Source: Bradyrhizobium sp. SZCCHNS1050
Lineage (GTDB): Bacteria > Pseudomonadota > Alphaproteobacteria > Rhizobiales > Xanthobacteraceae
Assembly (NCBI RefSeq): GCF_032484785.1
Contig: NZ_JAUETR010000003.1
Span: forward strand, 186,001-250,000
DNA length: 64,000 nucleotides
Reading direction: 5' to 3'
Position 1 is the first letter of the stretch. Every line of letters starts with the position of its first letter. The notes under the pieces are model-generated. The model saw nothing but the letters and a program-made list of their open reading frames with translations, did not search any database and had not been told where the DNA came from. Both the position numbers and the translations under genes were made by a program. This document shows, piece by piece, positions 25,353 through 33,890 of the stretch.

Positions 25353-25702
25353 ATGGTTTTCAAGTTCGATTTCGATCGGCTTTGCCGCGCCGGCCGGATA
25401 GATCTTGCCAAGGAGATGGAGTGGCCCGCCGATCGCGGTGAAGACCATCGGGGTTATGACATTCGGTCACTCGAAACGGACGGCGAGGAGCGACTGATGG
25501 AGATCAAAACCACCAACGGCACGCGCGGAGTCGATTCTGGTTGTCACGTAATCAGTACGAAGTTGCCGCTCAGAACCCGTCGAATTACCGCGTCCGGAAA
25601 GTCTTCCATTTCCAAAACGGCGCTCAGATGTTTGAAATCAAACCACCGCTCGACGCCAGCCGACGACTCATCCCGGACAAGTACGTGGCTATGCCCAGGT
25701 AA
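25353..25702 (+). pseudogene. DUF3883 domain protein, frameshifted
   Basis: The first frame carries WPADRGEDHRGYDIRSLETD then GEERLMEIKTTNGT, the start of the DUF3883 nuclease-like fold (GYDI...EVKTT). Near 25521-25531 the reading moves to the next frame, which continues RFWLSRNQYEVAAQ, NYRVRKVFHF and MFEIKPPLD to LIPDKYVAMPR and a TAA at 25702. Both halves join into one domain, so a single frameshift has broken it. DUF3883 occurs in restriction and defence proteins; only the domain remains, without helicase or other partner. Confidence 0.78.
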
Positions 25703-25840
25703 ACTATTTCGCGGTGCCGTAGGCTCGAACCTGTTTGGACAAGCCGTCAGCCAATGGAGCTATGGCTCTCTGCCCCCGGAGGTTGTCAGAGAAGGCTATT
25801 CATTCAGGAAATTCATTGAGTCTGCTTCTCTCGCATGCTC

Positions 25841-25978
25841 TCAGACCGCCCCTCGGCTACGTTGATCGGCAACTGTCACGATCAAGAGATCGCATGCCAA
25901 TGCTTTGGCATGCTCTGCGGCCACATCAATTGCGCGACATGCGCCCCCGGGATCGGTTGCCACTATGATGTTCGTCAT
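25841..25978 (-). pseudogene. Universal stress protein (UspA), truncated
   Basis: A 45-codon minus-strand frame, ATG at 25978, reads MTNIIVATDPGGACRAIDVA then AEHAKALACDLLIVTVAD before drifting into a stop at 25843. This is the first beta-alpha-beta unit of a Usp fold (M-xx-ILVATDGS...A-xx-AxxLAxxxxAxLxLVTV). The full domain is about 140 residues, so the ATP-binding C-terminal part is missing. A remnant, too short to be functional. Confidence 0.65.
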
Positions 25979-26122
25979 CAGAGTGTTCCCTGGGCAATTT
26001 CACGATTCCGCCGGCGATGAACGACTCAGTGATCTGACCCAGGCATGCTGGGCAACAGGACAGGCCCCGGGTGAAAGTCTTAGGGCACATTCGGCCGGTA
26101 GCGATCGGCGTCTCGCACGCGA

Positions 26123-26572
26123 CTATCTATGATACAGGCCGACCAGGGTGGCCTCGGCAAGGGTGAACTTGCGCGCCTCGCGTTCGACGTCGCGGCACGA
26201 AGCATTCGTCCGTACATTCAGATGATCCGTCGAGAGCGCAAGGAGCCGGAAATGATAGTGGTGGACACCGTGTCCCGGCGGAGGACACGGTCCTCCATAT
26301 CCAATCTTCCGGAAATCGTTGGTGGCCTGCTTCAGCCTTGCGCTCTGAGCTGCGCCGTCCACAAGCCCGGTCTGCGTGGGTGGAATGTCGTAGGCCGCCC
26401 AGTGATGCCAGGTACCGCCGGGGGCATCGGGATCGTCGCAGAGCAGGACATAACTCCGGGTTCCCTCGGGGGCGTTGGCCCACTGCAGGTGTGGGGAGAG
26501 GTTTTCGCCGTCACAGGTGAAGCGTCGCGGAATGATCGATCGATCGACAAAAGCGCCGGATAGGAGTTCCAT
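26123..26572 (-). CDS. YbhB/YbcL family phosphatidylethanolamine-binding-like protein
   Basis: A 149-residue PEBP-fold protein. Diagnostic stretches are FTCDGENLSPHLQW (17-31), LCDDPDAPGGTWHHWAAYDI (44-63) and GHGVHHYHFRLLAL (100-113), which contain the ligand-pocket Asp and His residues. Bacterial YbhB/YbcL proteins bind small anions; the cellular role is unclear. No signal peptide. It lies nine bases after the alpha/beta hydrolase gene on the same strand, in line with a stress operon with DUF2267. Intact amid decayed neighbours. Confidence 0.9.
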   Translation of the reverse strand: MELLSGAFVDRSIIPRRFTCDGENLSPHLQWANAPEGTRSYVLLCDDPDAPGGTWHHWAAYDIPPTQTGLVDGAAQSARLKQATNDFRKIGYGGPCPPPGHGVHHYHFRLLALSTDHLNVRTNASCRDVEREARKFTLAEATLVGLYHR

Positions 26573-26581
26573 GGTTCTCTC

Positions 26582-27247
26582 CTAGCTTGAGGTGGGGATA
26601 GGCGCCGCGGTGCGCAGATATCGGCCGAACCACTGGCCGGCATAGTCGATGACAGCGTTCATCGCGCCCGGCTCTGGAAACAGGTGCGTTGCGCCAGGAA
26701 TGATTTCCAGCGCCGTTGGCCCGCCAAGCCGGGTGAGCGCCCCCTCGTTCAGCTCGATCACGCCGGAGTCGGCGCCGCCCACGATCAGCAGGGTTGGCGC
26801 ATGGATATGGAGCAAGGCCTCGCCAGCCAAATCCGGACGGCCGCCGCGGGAGACCACGGCGGCAATTCGATGAGGCAATTGAGCCGCTGCGACAAGGGCG
26901 GCCGCGGCGCCGGTGCTGGCGCCGAACAATCCGATCGGGAGGCCGGCAATCGCTGGTTTAAGGCCTTGAAGCCAGTCGACGGCTGCGACCAGCCGTTTTC
27001 CAAGCATTCCGATATCGAAAACGTTCGAGCGGTCATGCTCTTCTTCCGGCGTGAGAAGATCGAATAGCAGCGTCGCAAAGCCGCGCTCGTTCAGCCCCTG
27101 CGCGACTGCAATGTTCCGGATACTGAATCGGCTTGAGCCGCTGCCGTGTGCAAAGACGACCAGACCACGTGCATTTTCCGGCAGGGTCAGCGTCCCTGCC
27201 AGCCCATACGGCGGAATGACAACGTCGAACGCCTGATCGATCTTCAT
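26582..27247 (-). CDS. Dienelactone hydrolase-like alpha/beta hydrolase
   Basis: A 221-residue cytoplasmic alpha/beta hydrolase of the dienelactone hydrolase-like group. The oxyanion region VVFAHGSGSSRFS is at 30-42, nucleophile S111 in GASTG, acid Asp near 160 and His in GATHLF near 189. Related genes in rhizobia occur next to phosphoribosyltransferase and DUF2267 genes in stress islands. The ATG at 27247 is preferred because longer frames overlap the upstream DUF2267 gene. Substrate unknown. Confidence 0.85.
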   Translation of the reverse strand: MKIDQAFDVVIPPYGLAGTLTLPENARGLVVFAHGSGSSRFSIRNIAVAQGLNERGFATLLFDLLTPEEEHDRSNVFDIGMLGKRLVAAVDWLQGLKPAIAGLPIGLFGASTGAAAALVAAAQLPHRIAAVVSRGGRPDLAGEALLHIHAPTLLIVGGADSGVIELNEGALTRLGGPTALEIIPGATHLFPEPGAMNAVIDYAGQWFGRYLRTAAPIPTSS

Positions 27248-27264
27248 GACGCGTCCGCTCTGGG

Positions 27265-27693
27265 TCAACCCTGGAGGTTTCTGAGTTGGGCCGGAAAATG
27301 GGCCATCAATTTCTCGAATTCGCCGGGATCCAGCTTTTCCCATAGCACTTCGTAGATTCCACGCGCGGCCGCGAGAGGATCGATGGGAAACCGCGGTGGA
27401 AGCTCTCTGCCAACATGCGCGACAAATTCGTCGAGGTGCCGTTCCTTGGTCGGAGTCGTCGCCATATGCCAGCCCTCGTAGTAAATGCCGCGCACTATGA
27501 TCGGTAGCTGCGCGCCGAGCTTAGCTGCGACCTCCGGCGGCAGGCGGTCGCGCAGTGCGTGCAGGACGGCTCGCAACGCATTGTAGGCATGGTGGCGGCT
27601 TTCCAGAGCCAACTGCTCATCGATCGCTTTGAGCCATACATTGGTTTCCTGAACCGAATGATCCAACGCAGTCACACCCATTGATGTGCTCAT
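27265..27693 (-). CDS. DUF2267 domain protein
   Basis: A 142-residue protein consisting of one DUF2267 domain: repeated helices with HHAYNALRAVLHALRDRLPP near 32-51, PIIVRGIYYEGWHM (65-78) and FVAHVGRELPPRFPIDP (90-106). The fold is an all-helical, possibly regulatory unit of unknown function, frequent near stress and redox genes. GGGAG lies about ten bases before the ATG. It starts a leftward operon with the alpha/beta hydrolase and PEBP genes; spacings are 17 and nine bases. Confidence 0.85.
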   Translation of the reverse strand: MSTSMGVTALDHSVQETNVWLKAIDEQLALESRHHAYNALRAVLHALRDRLPPEVAAKLGAQLPIIVRGIYYEGWHMATTPTKERHLDEFVAHVGRELPPRFPIDPLAAARGIYEVLWEKLDPGEFEKLMAHFPAQLRNLQG

Positions 27694-27895
27694 GGTGTTG
27701 CTCCCGGGACAGAGACGAATGGTCGATTAGTGGCAGCCTGACCTGGGCCTGCTTTGACGTGCCGCAAAGTTCCCCGCGGGCGGGCAACAAAATGAGCGCC
27801 ACCGGGCGTTCAGGACTGGCGGTTGAAGTGAAGGCATCGGGCGGGTTGATTTCGCTCAAGGCCGTGCGCGCGCGGCGGGCTCAGATTGGCCACCT

Positions 27896-28417
27896 TTCGA
27901 GAACCTGACGCCGTCTCCGGAGCTGCAGCACATTTCCGAGCTGGAGAGGCGCTTCGGTCGAGCAACCGCAGGGCGCGTCATCGTGCGAGGCCCTGGCGAG
28001 CATCACAGGACGGGTGGTCAGTACAGGTAGGCATCCGGCTCGCTCTTCCCGACGGGCGCGAAGTCAACGTGGGACGGACGCCCAAGGAGGATGAAAGGTA
28101 TGCCGACCCCGACCGTTGCAGTGGACGACGCATTCAAGCGGGCGCGGCAGCAACTGCAGGATCGGGTGCTTTTGATGCAGACGAAGCACCACCAAGGAGA
28201 GCCGGTCGGCACCGTGCTACGGATCGATCCTGGCGGTGAATCCGGGTTCCTTGAGGCGGATGACGGCCACGAGATTTATTTCAATTGCAACAGTGTTCTG
28301 GAAGGCCGCGCTAACATCGCCGTCGGTGCGCGTGTCAGCTATGTCGAGGAGATCGGAGACAAGGGGCCTCAGGCCAGCACGGTCAAGCTCTTAAGCAAAC
28401 ACGGCATGCGGACGTAG
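27896..28417 (+). pseudogene. HPF/RaiA ribosome-hibernation protein with cold-shock-like domain, two frameshifts
   Basis: Three successive frames join into one protein. Frame one (27896-28030) reads FENLTPSPELQHISELERRF up to GEHHRTGGQYR and stops; frame two (about 28027-28108) gives GIRLALPDGREVNVGRTPKED; frame three (to 28417) gives TVAVDDAFKRARQQLQDRV and then a cold-shock-like GTVLRIDPGGESGFLEADDG domain ending QASTVKLL. This is the layout of long HPF homologues with a nucleic-acid-binding tail. A Shine-Dalgarno-like AGGAGG before an ATG at 28100 could still let the last 105 residues be made alone. Confidence 0.75.
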
Positions 28418-28451
28418 GTGGTACCTCATCTCAATTGGTGGGGCGCCAATA

Positions 28452-28634
28452 ATGGAGAGTAGCTTTCCTATCGCATTGACGCGGAGCGATCGGTTGCGCC
28501 TGTTTGCCTTGAATGGCAGCACGGAGCTGGGCGAGCAGATTGCGTCGTCATTGGGCTGCAAGCTGCCGGCCCAGGAAGAGCGCAGCTTTGAAGACGCCGG
28601 GCAGCGCTATCTCGTTCGGTTAGTCCCAGCCTAA
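28452..28634 (+). pseudogene. Possible PRPP synthetase N-terminal fragment
   Basis: Sixty codons with RLFALNGSTELGEQIASSLG then CKLPAQEERSFED, resembling the first strand-helix unit of ribose-phosphate diphosphokinase variants (LFAL-xx-S-xxxGxxIAxxLG...EERxFEDGEH). The frame then loses similarity and stops; the rest of the roughly 300-residue enzyme is absent. It could also be a small independent gene. Its neighbourhood of Usp, HPF and hydrolase genes is where such Prs paralogues are found, which supports the remnant reading. Confidence 0.45.
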
Positions 28635-28724
28635 ATGGAGAGCACCTTCTGCCAGAAATTCCTGACAATTGCAGTCTTTGGCTTCCGGCGGTACAATCCA
28701 ACTACCCAGCCGAGGGTTTGCGCG

Positions 28725-28892
28725 ATGGAGCGTTTCATTCACAATGAGAATATCCGCCTTTACCGAAAGCTCCTCGAAGAAGAAAAGAACGAGGACAAGC
28801 GGGCCATCATTCGAAAGCTCTTAGCCGAGGAAGAAGCCAAAGACGTGCCGGCGAGCCAGAGAGGCCAGAACGACAAGTCAAAACACACATAG
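28725..28892 (+). CDS. Small charged protein of 55 residues
   Basis: Reads MERFIHNENIRLYRKLLEEE followed by KNEDKRAIIRKLLAEEEAKD. It is a short helical, highly charged protein of a kind common in Bradyrhizobium next to stress genes, with a conserved-looking FIHxENIxxYRKLL start and KLLAEEEAK. The ATG at 28725 was chosen at the point where the family-like sequence starts; the frame is open from 28635 but without similarity. No clear ribosome site. Function unknown. Confidence 0.6.
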   Translation: MERFIHNENIRLYRKLLEEEKNEDKRAIIRKLLAEEEAKDVPASQRGQNDKSKHT

Positions 28893-28938
28893 TGTCACAC
28901 GCCCGCCTCATCAACGGACGCCATTCTTCCATCGCTGG

Positions 28939-29049
28939 CGCGCGCAGCAGGGTCTCCTGCACCAGATCATCGGCGCGGTCGGCATTTCGGCACAGTGAAA
29001 TTGCGAAAGCACGAAGACTTGGGATTGCAGCCAGCATTGGATCGTGGGA
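28939..29049 (-). pseudogene. ECF sigma factor (EcfG-like) N-terminal fragment
   Basis: On the minus strand HDPMLAAIPSLRAFAISL then CRNADRADDLVQETLLRA, the start of sigma region 2 in EcfG-like factors (LLAAIPSLRAFAISLxGNxDRADDLVQETLxRA). After LLRA similarity stops, so regions 2.3 onward and all of region 4 are gone. No proper start is seen upstream. A broken paralogue of the general stress sigma factor. Confidence 0.65.
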
Positions 29050-29374
29050 CGCCGACACTGGACTTGGAGGGACGCTGTTTCGCCGGTCGAGCTGCAGAGC
29101 TAAGAAAACCGGTCGCGGGATGGAGGGGATAGACAAGGCGGGTGCTGGTTGAGTTACGACGAGGCCGATTGCGAGCAACTCCGCAGAGCCGGTCGAACGA
29201 ACGGCAATCATAAAATATGCTCCAGGTGTCCTCATCCGGCGGGCACCGCGTCTTTTTGGCAGGTAGTTGATTGAGTTCCCGTAGGGTACGCCGACCCCAA
29301 ATAACCATGCGTAAGCTCAGGCACGTCGGTAGACACTCGATGTGGCGGCTCAGCAATACCGATAGCCGATGACT
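29050..29374. other. Gene-free stretch left of the IS element
   Basis: No family resemblance on either strand in these 325 bases. It links the sigma-factor fragment to the left end of the IS256-family element. Confidence 0.5.
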
Positions 29375-30813
29375 AGGCCGGGCGATCGTGTCCCCAAGCG
29401 TGGTGTAGCTGGCGGCCCACCGCGTTCGCCGGCTGGAGCCGGGCCTGTCAGCTGGCGATAGCCGTGAGGCTGACGTTCGGATCATCGCTCAATGGCGCGA
29501 TGGTTTCCAGCGTCATGTAGCGGGCGCGTTGGACCGCCCATTCATCGTTCTGTTCGAGCAGGACAGCTCCGATGAGGCGGACGATAGCGTCCTCATTGGG
29601 GAAGATGCCGACCACCTCGGTGCGCCGTTTGATCTCGCCGTTGAGGCGTTCGATCGGATTGGTGGAGTGCAACTTGGTCCGATGCTGCGGCGGGAACGTC
29701 ATGTAGGCAAGCACGTCGGTCTCGGCCTCGTCGAGGAAGCCGGCAAGCTTGGGCAGCTTGGGACGGAGCTGATCGGCGACCTTGCGCCATTGGGTGCGAG
29801 CGGCCTCGGCATCGTCCTGGGCAAAGGCCGTGGCGATGAAGGCGGAGACCACGCGCCGTCCGCTCTTGCCGGCATGAGCCAGCACGTTCCGCATGAAGTG
29901 GACGCGGCAGCGTTGCCAGCTGGCGTTGAGCACCTTGGTCACGGTGGCCTTGATGCCCTCGTGGGCGTCGGACACCACCAGCTTGACGCCGCGCAAGCCG
30001 CGGCGGGCCAGCTTGCGCAGGAAGGCGGTCCAGAACGTCTCGGCCTCGGACGGCCCGATGTCCATGCCGAGAACCTCGCGCCGGCCGTCGCTGTTGACGC
30101 CGACTGCAACGATCACCGCGACGGAGACGATGCGCCCCTGCTGGCGCACCTTCACATAGGTGGCGTCGATCCAAAGATAGGGCCAGTCACCCTCGATTGG
30201 ACGGCCGAGGAAGGCCTTCACTTTGTCGTCGATCTCGCCGCACAACCGACTGACCTGGCTCTTGGAGATGCCGGTCATGCCCATCGCCTGCACCAGATCG
30301 TCGACCGAACGGGTCGAGACGCCCTGAACGTAAGCCTCCTGAACCACGGCGGTGAGCGCCTTCTCGGCCATGCGCCGCGGCTCCAGGAAGCCGGGGAAAT
30401 AGGAGCCCTTGCGCAGCTTTGGGATGCGCAGCTCCACCGCACCGGCGCGGGTCTCCCAGATCCGGTCGCGGTAGCCATTGCGCTGGGCCAGACGTTCGGG
30501 GCTCTTCTCGCCATAGGCAGCCCCGGTCTGGCTCTCGACCTCCAGCTCCATCAGGCGCTGGGCCGCAAAGCCGATCATCTCGCGCAGCAGATCGGCGTCT
30601 GGGGTCTTCTCTACCAGCGTGCGCAGGTTCATCATGTCTTCGGTCATCGGTGGTTCCTCGGTTGCGTTGGCGTGTCGCAACCCGATCCTACCGGAGAACT
30701 GCCGGTGACCACCGCAAAGCCGCCCGCCCGCTACGGCGCTATTTGGGAGCGCGCGTCCGGGCGGCTTTGCTCCACCGAGCTACACCACCTCCGGGGACAC
30801 GACCGGCCGGGCT
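29375..30813. mobile_element. IS256-family insertion sequence
   Basis: About 1.44 kb. The left end (29375-29410) and the reverse complement of the right end (30778-30813) share TCGTGTCCCC, then TGGTGTAGCT after a short mismatch, plus most of a GC-rich outer part: imperfect terminal inverted repeats of about 36 bp. The single transposase gene reads leftwards. I could not see a matching 8-9 bp target duplication in the flanks, so ends are approximate or the flanks were rearranged later. Confidence 0.75.
29448..30647 (-). CDS. IS256 family transposase
   Basis: A 399-residue mutator-type DDE transposase. The catalytic residues appear as Asp in [12 protein letters not shown], Asp in [11 protein letters not shown] and Glu in [17 protein letters not shown]; the RCRVHFMRN motif is typical of the family. 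Length is normal and there is no frameshift, so the element may be active. The ATG at 30647 ([11 protein letters not shown]) has GAGGA nine bases upstream; a longer start at 30680 lies close to the end repeat. Confidence 0.93.
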   Translation of the reverse strand: MTEDMMNLRTLVEKTPDADLLREMIGFAAQRLMELEVESQTGAAYGEKSPERLAQRNGYRDRIWETRAGAVELRIPKLRKGSYFPGFLEPRRMAEKALTAVVQEAYVQGVSTRSVDDLVQAMGMTGISKSQVSRLCGEIDDKVKAFLGRPIEGDWPYLWIDATYVKVRQQGRIVSVAVIVAVGVNSDGRREVLGMDIGPSEAETFWTAFLRKLARRGLRGVKLVVSDAHEGIKATVTKVLNASWQRCRVHFMRNVLAHAGKSGRRVVSAFIATAFAQDDAEAARTQWRKVADQLRPKLPKLAGFLDEAETDVLAYMTFPPQHRTKLHSTNPIERLNGEIKRRTEVVGIFPNEDAIVRLIGAVLLEQNDEWAVQRARYMTLETIAPLSDDPNVSLTAIAS

Positions 30814-31026
30814 TAGCGCCCCCGTCGGCACGTTCAATTCAGTCGAAGGCGATTGCAGCGCCGGCAGCATCCTTGAACGCCCAACTCAAACGGTGGCGGC
30901 GAGCTCGTGACGGTGACACACACAGAGCCGATTGACCCAGATCCATATTGCATCTTCAGATTGCCGATCTGATCTCGATGCCTCGAAGCGGGTCAAGTCC
31001 GCGGTCGTCAGAGATGGAGCGCAGCG

Positions 31027-32021
31027 ATGAATTTCGTGCCGGCTTCGTTGCCGCAGCAACGTCAGCGCTCGCGGCCGATGTCACCGATGCAGGCGCAACG
31101 TTTCCGTTTCCGCTGTATTCCAAATGGGCCGACGCCTATCACAAGGAGACCGGAAACAATCTTAACTACCAGTCGATCGGGTCCGGCGGTGGTATCAAGC
31201 AGATCCAGGCCAAGACCGTTACATTTGGCGCCACCGACATGCCACTAAAGGCGGAGCAGCTTGAGAAGGATGGGCTGACGCAGTAGCCGATGGTGATGGG
31301 GGCAATCGTTCCCGTGGTCAATCTCGAGTCTGTAAAGCCTAGTGAGCTGGTGTTCAACGGCGAAACGCTGGCCGGCATCTATATCGGCAAAATCACGAAG
31401 TGGAATGACCCGGCGATCAAAAAGCTCAATCCCAATCTGAAGTCGCCGAACAAAGCCATCGCGGTGGTGCATCGTTCGGATGGTTCGGGCACGACCTTCA
31501 ATTTCACCAACTACCTGTCCAAGGTCAGCGCGGACTGGAAGTCCAAGGTGGGCGAGGGGGCCGCCGTTGAGTGGCCGATCGGCGTCGGCGCCAAGGATAA
31601 CGAGGGTGTCTCCGGGAACGTAGGCCAAACCAGGAATTCGATCGGCTATGTGGAGTACGCCTATGCCAAGCAGAATGGGATGACCTACACCGGAATGGTC
31701 CATTGGGCTGGCGCTGTCGCGCAGCCGAACATGGAATCCGTCCAAGCTGCCGCCTCAAATGCCGACTGGACCAGGGCCCAAGGCTACTACCTCGTCCTCA
31801 CGGACCAGCCTGGCGAGAAGTCGTGGCCCATTACCGCATCCATCTTCATCCTAATGCGCAAGGAACCGTTTGACAAAATGGCTTCTGCGGAGGTCATCAA
31901 GTTCTTTAGATGGGCATTCGCGAAGAGCTCCAAGACCGCCGAGGACCTCGACTATATTCCTATGCCTGACAATGTGATAAAGTTAATCGAGCAGACTTGG
32001 TTGGTCGATATCAGGAGTTGA
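31027..32021 (+). pseudogene. pstS: Phosphate-binding protein PstS, inactivated
   Basis: Nearly full-length PstS with two lesions. The start ATG at 31027 (MNF) is out of frame with the body, so a base is missing in the signal peptide; in the coding frame the text runs [30 protein letters not shown] and [20 protein letters not shown] at 31284-31286 then interrupts [13 protein letters not shown]. The rest, including HRSDGSGTTFNFTNYL, EGVSGNVG and IGYVEYAYAK, is intact to 32021. No pstCAB genes follow. A relict copy in the island. Confidence 0.87.
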
Positions 32022-32411
32022 ATGCAATCGCCGTCGGTCCCAAATGCGTCAAATACGACGCATTGATCAAGTCCGAATTGAACGCTATCCGAGCCCGCCG
32101 ATCGACGGACGATCGTGACGACTAAGACTACTGCCTTCTCTTGTTGAGAACAATCCGGCAGATACACAGGGCCGACGACCCGAATGCATTGCTGCGGGAC
32201 GTCGATAGGCAGTTGGATCGCGTAGCCGTCGCTCGCCATATCCACTTGCGAGACCAACGAGCAATCACCATATGCAGTCTATCGAGTTTCGCCGAACGAC
32301 TTGGCCTCGCCGCTTAAAGCGCGCCTGACTGACGACCCTCCCTCCAGATCTCGAGTTCGCATGCTGCGCCAGTGCGCGGCACTAAACATCTATCTTAAAG
32401 GACGATCACCC
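32022..32411. other. Stretch without clear gene
   Basis: A minus-strand frame of about 100 codons overlaps the pstS 3' end but has no ribosome site or family match. The last 15 bases contain AAGGA before the cold-shock gene. Nothing else seen. Confidence 0.5.
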
Positions 32412-32621
32412 ATGAATACGGGAACTGTGAAGTGGTTTAACGGCCAAAAAGGCTTCGGCTTCATTCAGCCAGACCAAGGAAGCCAGGATGTCTTCGTTCA
32501 TATCAGCGCGGTCGAACGTGCCGGCATGAGCACCCTTGATGAGGGACAGAAGGTTTCTTTCGACGTCGTTGCTGACCGCCGGACCGGCAAGTCTGCCGCA
32601 GAAAACCTGCGCGCTGCCTAA
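32412..32621 (+). CDS. Cold-shock protein, CspA family
   Basis: A 69-residue single cold-shock domain that binds single-stranded RNA or DNA and acts as an RNA chaperone. RNP1 is KGFGFIQ (14-20) and RNP2 is VFVHISAV (28-35), both intact. AAGGA lies ten bases before the ATG, and the preceding leader is long enough for the 5' UTR control known for this family. A strong terminator follows. An intact island gene that may have a chromosomal paralogue elsewhere. Confidence 0.92.
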   Translation: MNTGTVKWFNGQKGFGFIQPDQGSQDVFVHISAVERAGMSTLDEGQKVSFDVVADRRTGKSAAENLRAA

Positions 32622-33092
32622 GCTCGCAACCGATGCTATCCTGCTTTGACCACGGATGTAATGGCAGAGCCTCTGGTTTCGCAACCCCGCGACCGGTTTC
32701 CGGCCGCGGGGTTTCTATTGATACCCGTCTATAAACGCGGCCCCATTGGCGCTTGATCCATTCTGTAGTGCGACCGTCGGTCAATGCGGCCGGAAGAGCG
32801 TTTGCCGACGTTGATCCAGGTCAGGAACACGAGCGCATCGTCTGCCCGCAGCCTGCAGTGATTGCGATGTGCGTTGTTCTGTATTGATTGCATATATTCG
32901 CGATCATTGCCGGGTATCATGTTCATGAAATAGAGCAAACAACTGTTGGTCGGTTCGCTCAAGAGCATCGCGCTGGCGATCAGACGGACCGGTGCAGTCG
33001 CGCCTAATCGATCTACATCTTCGTAGGACGTCGTGCATCTCGAGGGTGAGCAAAAAAGTGGCATTCGCCGTGAGCGCCCCCATATAAGATGG
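32622..33092. other. Gene-poor stretch after the cold-shock gene
   Basis: Apart from the terminator at 32683 nothing is recognised. A minus-strand frame of 166 codons (32729-33229) has no resemblance to a protein family and no ribosome site, and is not called. Confidence 0.5.
32683..32714 (+). terminator. Rho-independent terminator after cold-shock gene
   Basis: AACCCCGCG ... CGCGGGGTTT stem about 60 bp after the csp stop, loop ACCGGTTTCCGGC that can pair further, followed by TTTCT. Confidence 0.75.
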
Positions 33093-33260
33093 ATGGCAAA
33101 ATGGCAAAAATCGAGCGCGCGGCAACCGCACAAGACGAAGGCTGAGCTTCGTGAGATGCTAACCGATGCGGTCCGCAATACGCCCAGTTCGGGCCGGCGA
33201 CCGGAGCCCCTGGTTAAACGCAACGGCATTGCGGATCGGGCGCCGGCTTGCGTCGATTAG
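33093..33260 (+). CDS. Small hypothetical protein of 55 residues
   Basis: Contains PHKTKAELREMLTDAVRNTP, which resembles short basic proteins frequent in Bradyrhizobium (KTKAELRxMLxEAVRNT). The rest is basic and unstructured-looking. The ribosome site is poor, and two ATG codons overlap in different frames at 33090-33103, so the start is uncertain. It may be real or a trace of an older gene. Confidence 0.4.
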   Translation: MAKWQKSSARQPHKTKAELREMLTDAVRNTPSSGRRPEPLVKRNGIADRAPACVD

Positions 33261-33333
33261 TCGAACGCGGTCGCCGCAATAGTCCGTTCAACCGAGCAGA
33301 GTCTTTCGAAAATCCGCAAAGGAAAGGATCAGA

Positions 33334-33570
33334 ATGCGCAAGCTGCCCGAACCCACCCAACAGGAGACCGGCGAGGGATCCCAAGAAGTTTTCTTTCAGA
33401 TCGCGAATGGGAACGCGCGCCAGACTTGCGTTTTGCAAACCGCTTTTCCGACCAAATTGCAGGCGCATAAGTACCCTATGGCGAACTGGCCGACCATCGG
33501 AAAGATGGCGCGCGACGCTCTCGCGGCCGGGGCTATTGAAGACGGCGAGATCAGGCTCTTGGCGAGCTGA
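33334..33570 (+). CDS. Hypothetical protein of 78 residues
   Basis: A soluble protein that I do not recognise by name. The part FQIANGNARQTCVLQTAFPT and the end MARDALAAGAIEDGEIRLL look folded and conserved-like. AAGGA stands six bases before the ATG, a good ribosome site. It is the first of three short genes in 33.3-34.3 kb, the other two on the opposite strand and convergent with it. No motif points to a function. Confidence 0.6.
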   Translation: MRKLPEPTQQETGEGSQEVFFQIANGNARQTCVLQTAFPTKLQAHKYPMANWPTIGKMARDALAAGAIEDGEIRLLAS

Positions 33571-33596
33571 GCAGTCTGAAACGGAAGTGCGCGACG

Positions 33597-33890
33597 TCAT
33601 ATCTCAGAAGAAGACGCGGCGCTGTCGCTGGCTTCATTGAAGAGCGCTCTCAGCAAGCGCCACAGCTCGCGGTGGCCGGCGGTTTGGCCGCCTTGCATTA
33701 GATAGTCCGCAATATCCATGGTCGCTGTTTGGTACTCGACAGTACTCCCGGAGCCCGTGTCCGAATGCGCCACCTCTCGCTCGACATACAAGCGTTTGGT
33801 GTCTGTATCGAACACAAGGCTACAACGATCCTCCTGCGTGGTTTCGGGATCGGTTAGGCGACGATAAAGTAGTCTTCTTAGGAAGGCCAT
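33597..33890 (-). CDS. Hypothetical protein of 97 residues
   Basis: Reads MAFLRRLLYRRLTDPETTQE then DRCSLVFDTDTKRLYVEREV and ends in a Ser/Ala-rich tail. The middle looks like a small beta-sheet unit with conserved acidic and aromatic residues. GGGAG precedes the ATG by six bases. Its start overlaps the end of the upstream gene (33878-34252) by 13 bases, so the two form an operon. Function unknown; I see no membrane part or metal site. Confidence 0.65.
   Translation of the reverse strand: MAFLRRLLYRRLTDPETTQEDRCSLVFDTDTKRLYVEREVAHSDTGSGSTVEYQTATMDIADYLMQGGQTAGHRELWRLLRALFNEASDSAASSSEI

Noticed and set aside
24998..25448. Two overlapping minus-strand frames
   Set aside because: No similarity or start signal; partly antisense to the DUF3883 fossil.
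29529..30935. Plus-strand open frame of 468 codons opposite the IS256 transposase
   Set aside because: Antisense shadow of a GC-rich gene; the opposite strand encodes a complete transposase with DDE residues.
32729..33229. Minus-strand frame of 166 codons
   Set aside because: No ribosome site, no family match, odd composition; overlaps a more protein-like small plus-strand frame.
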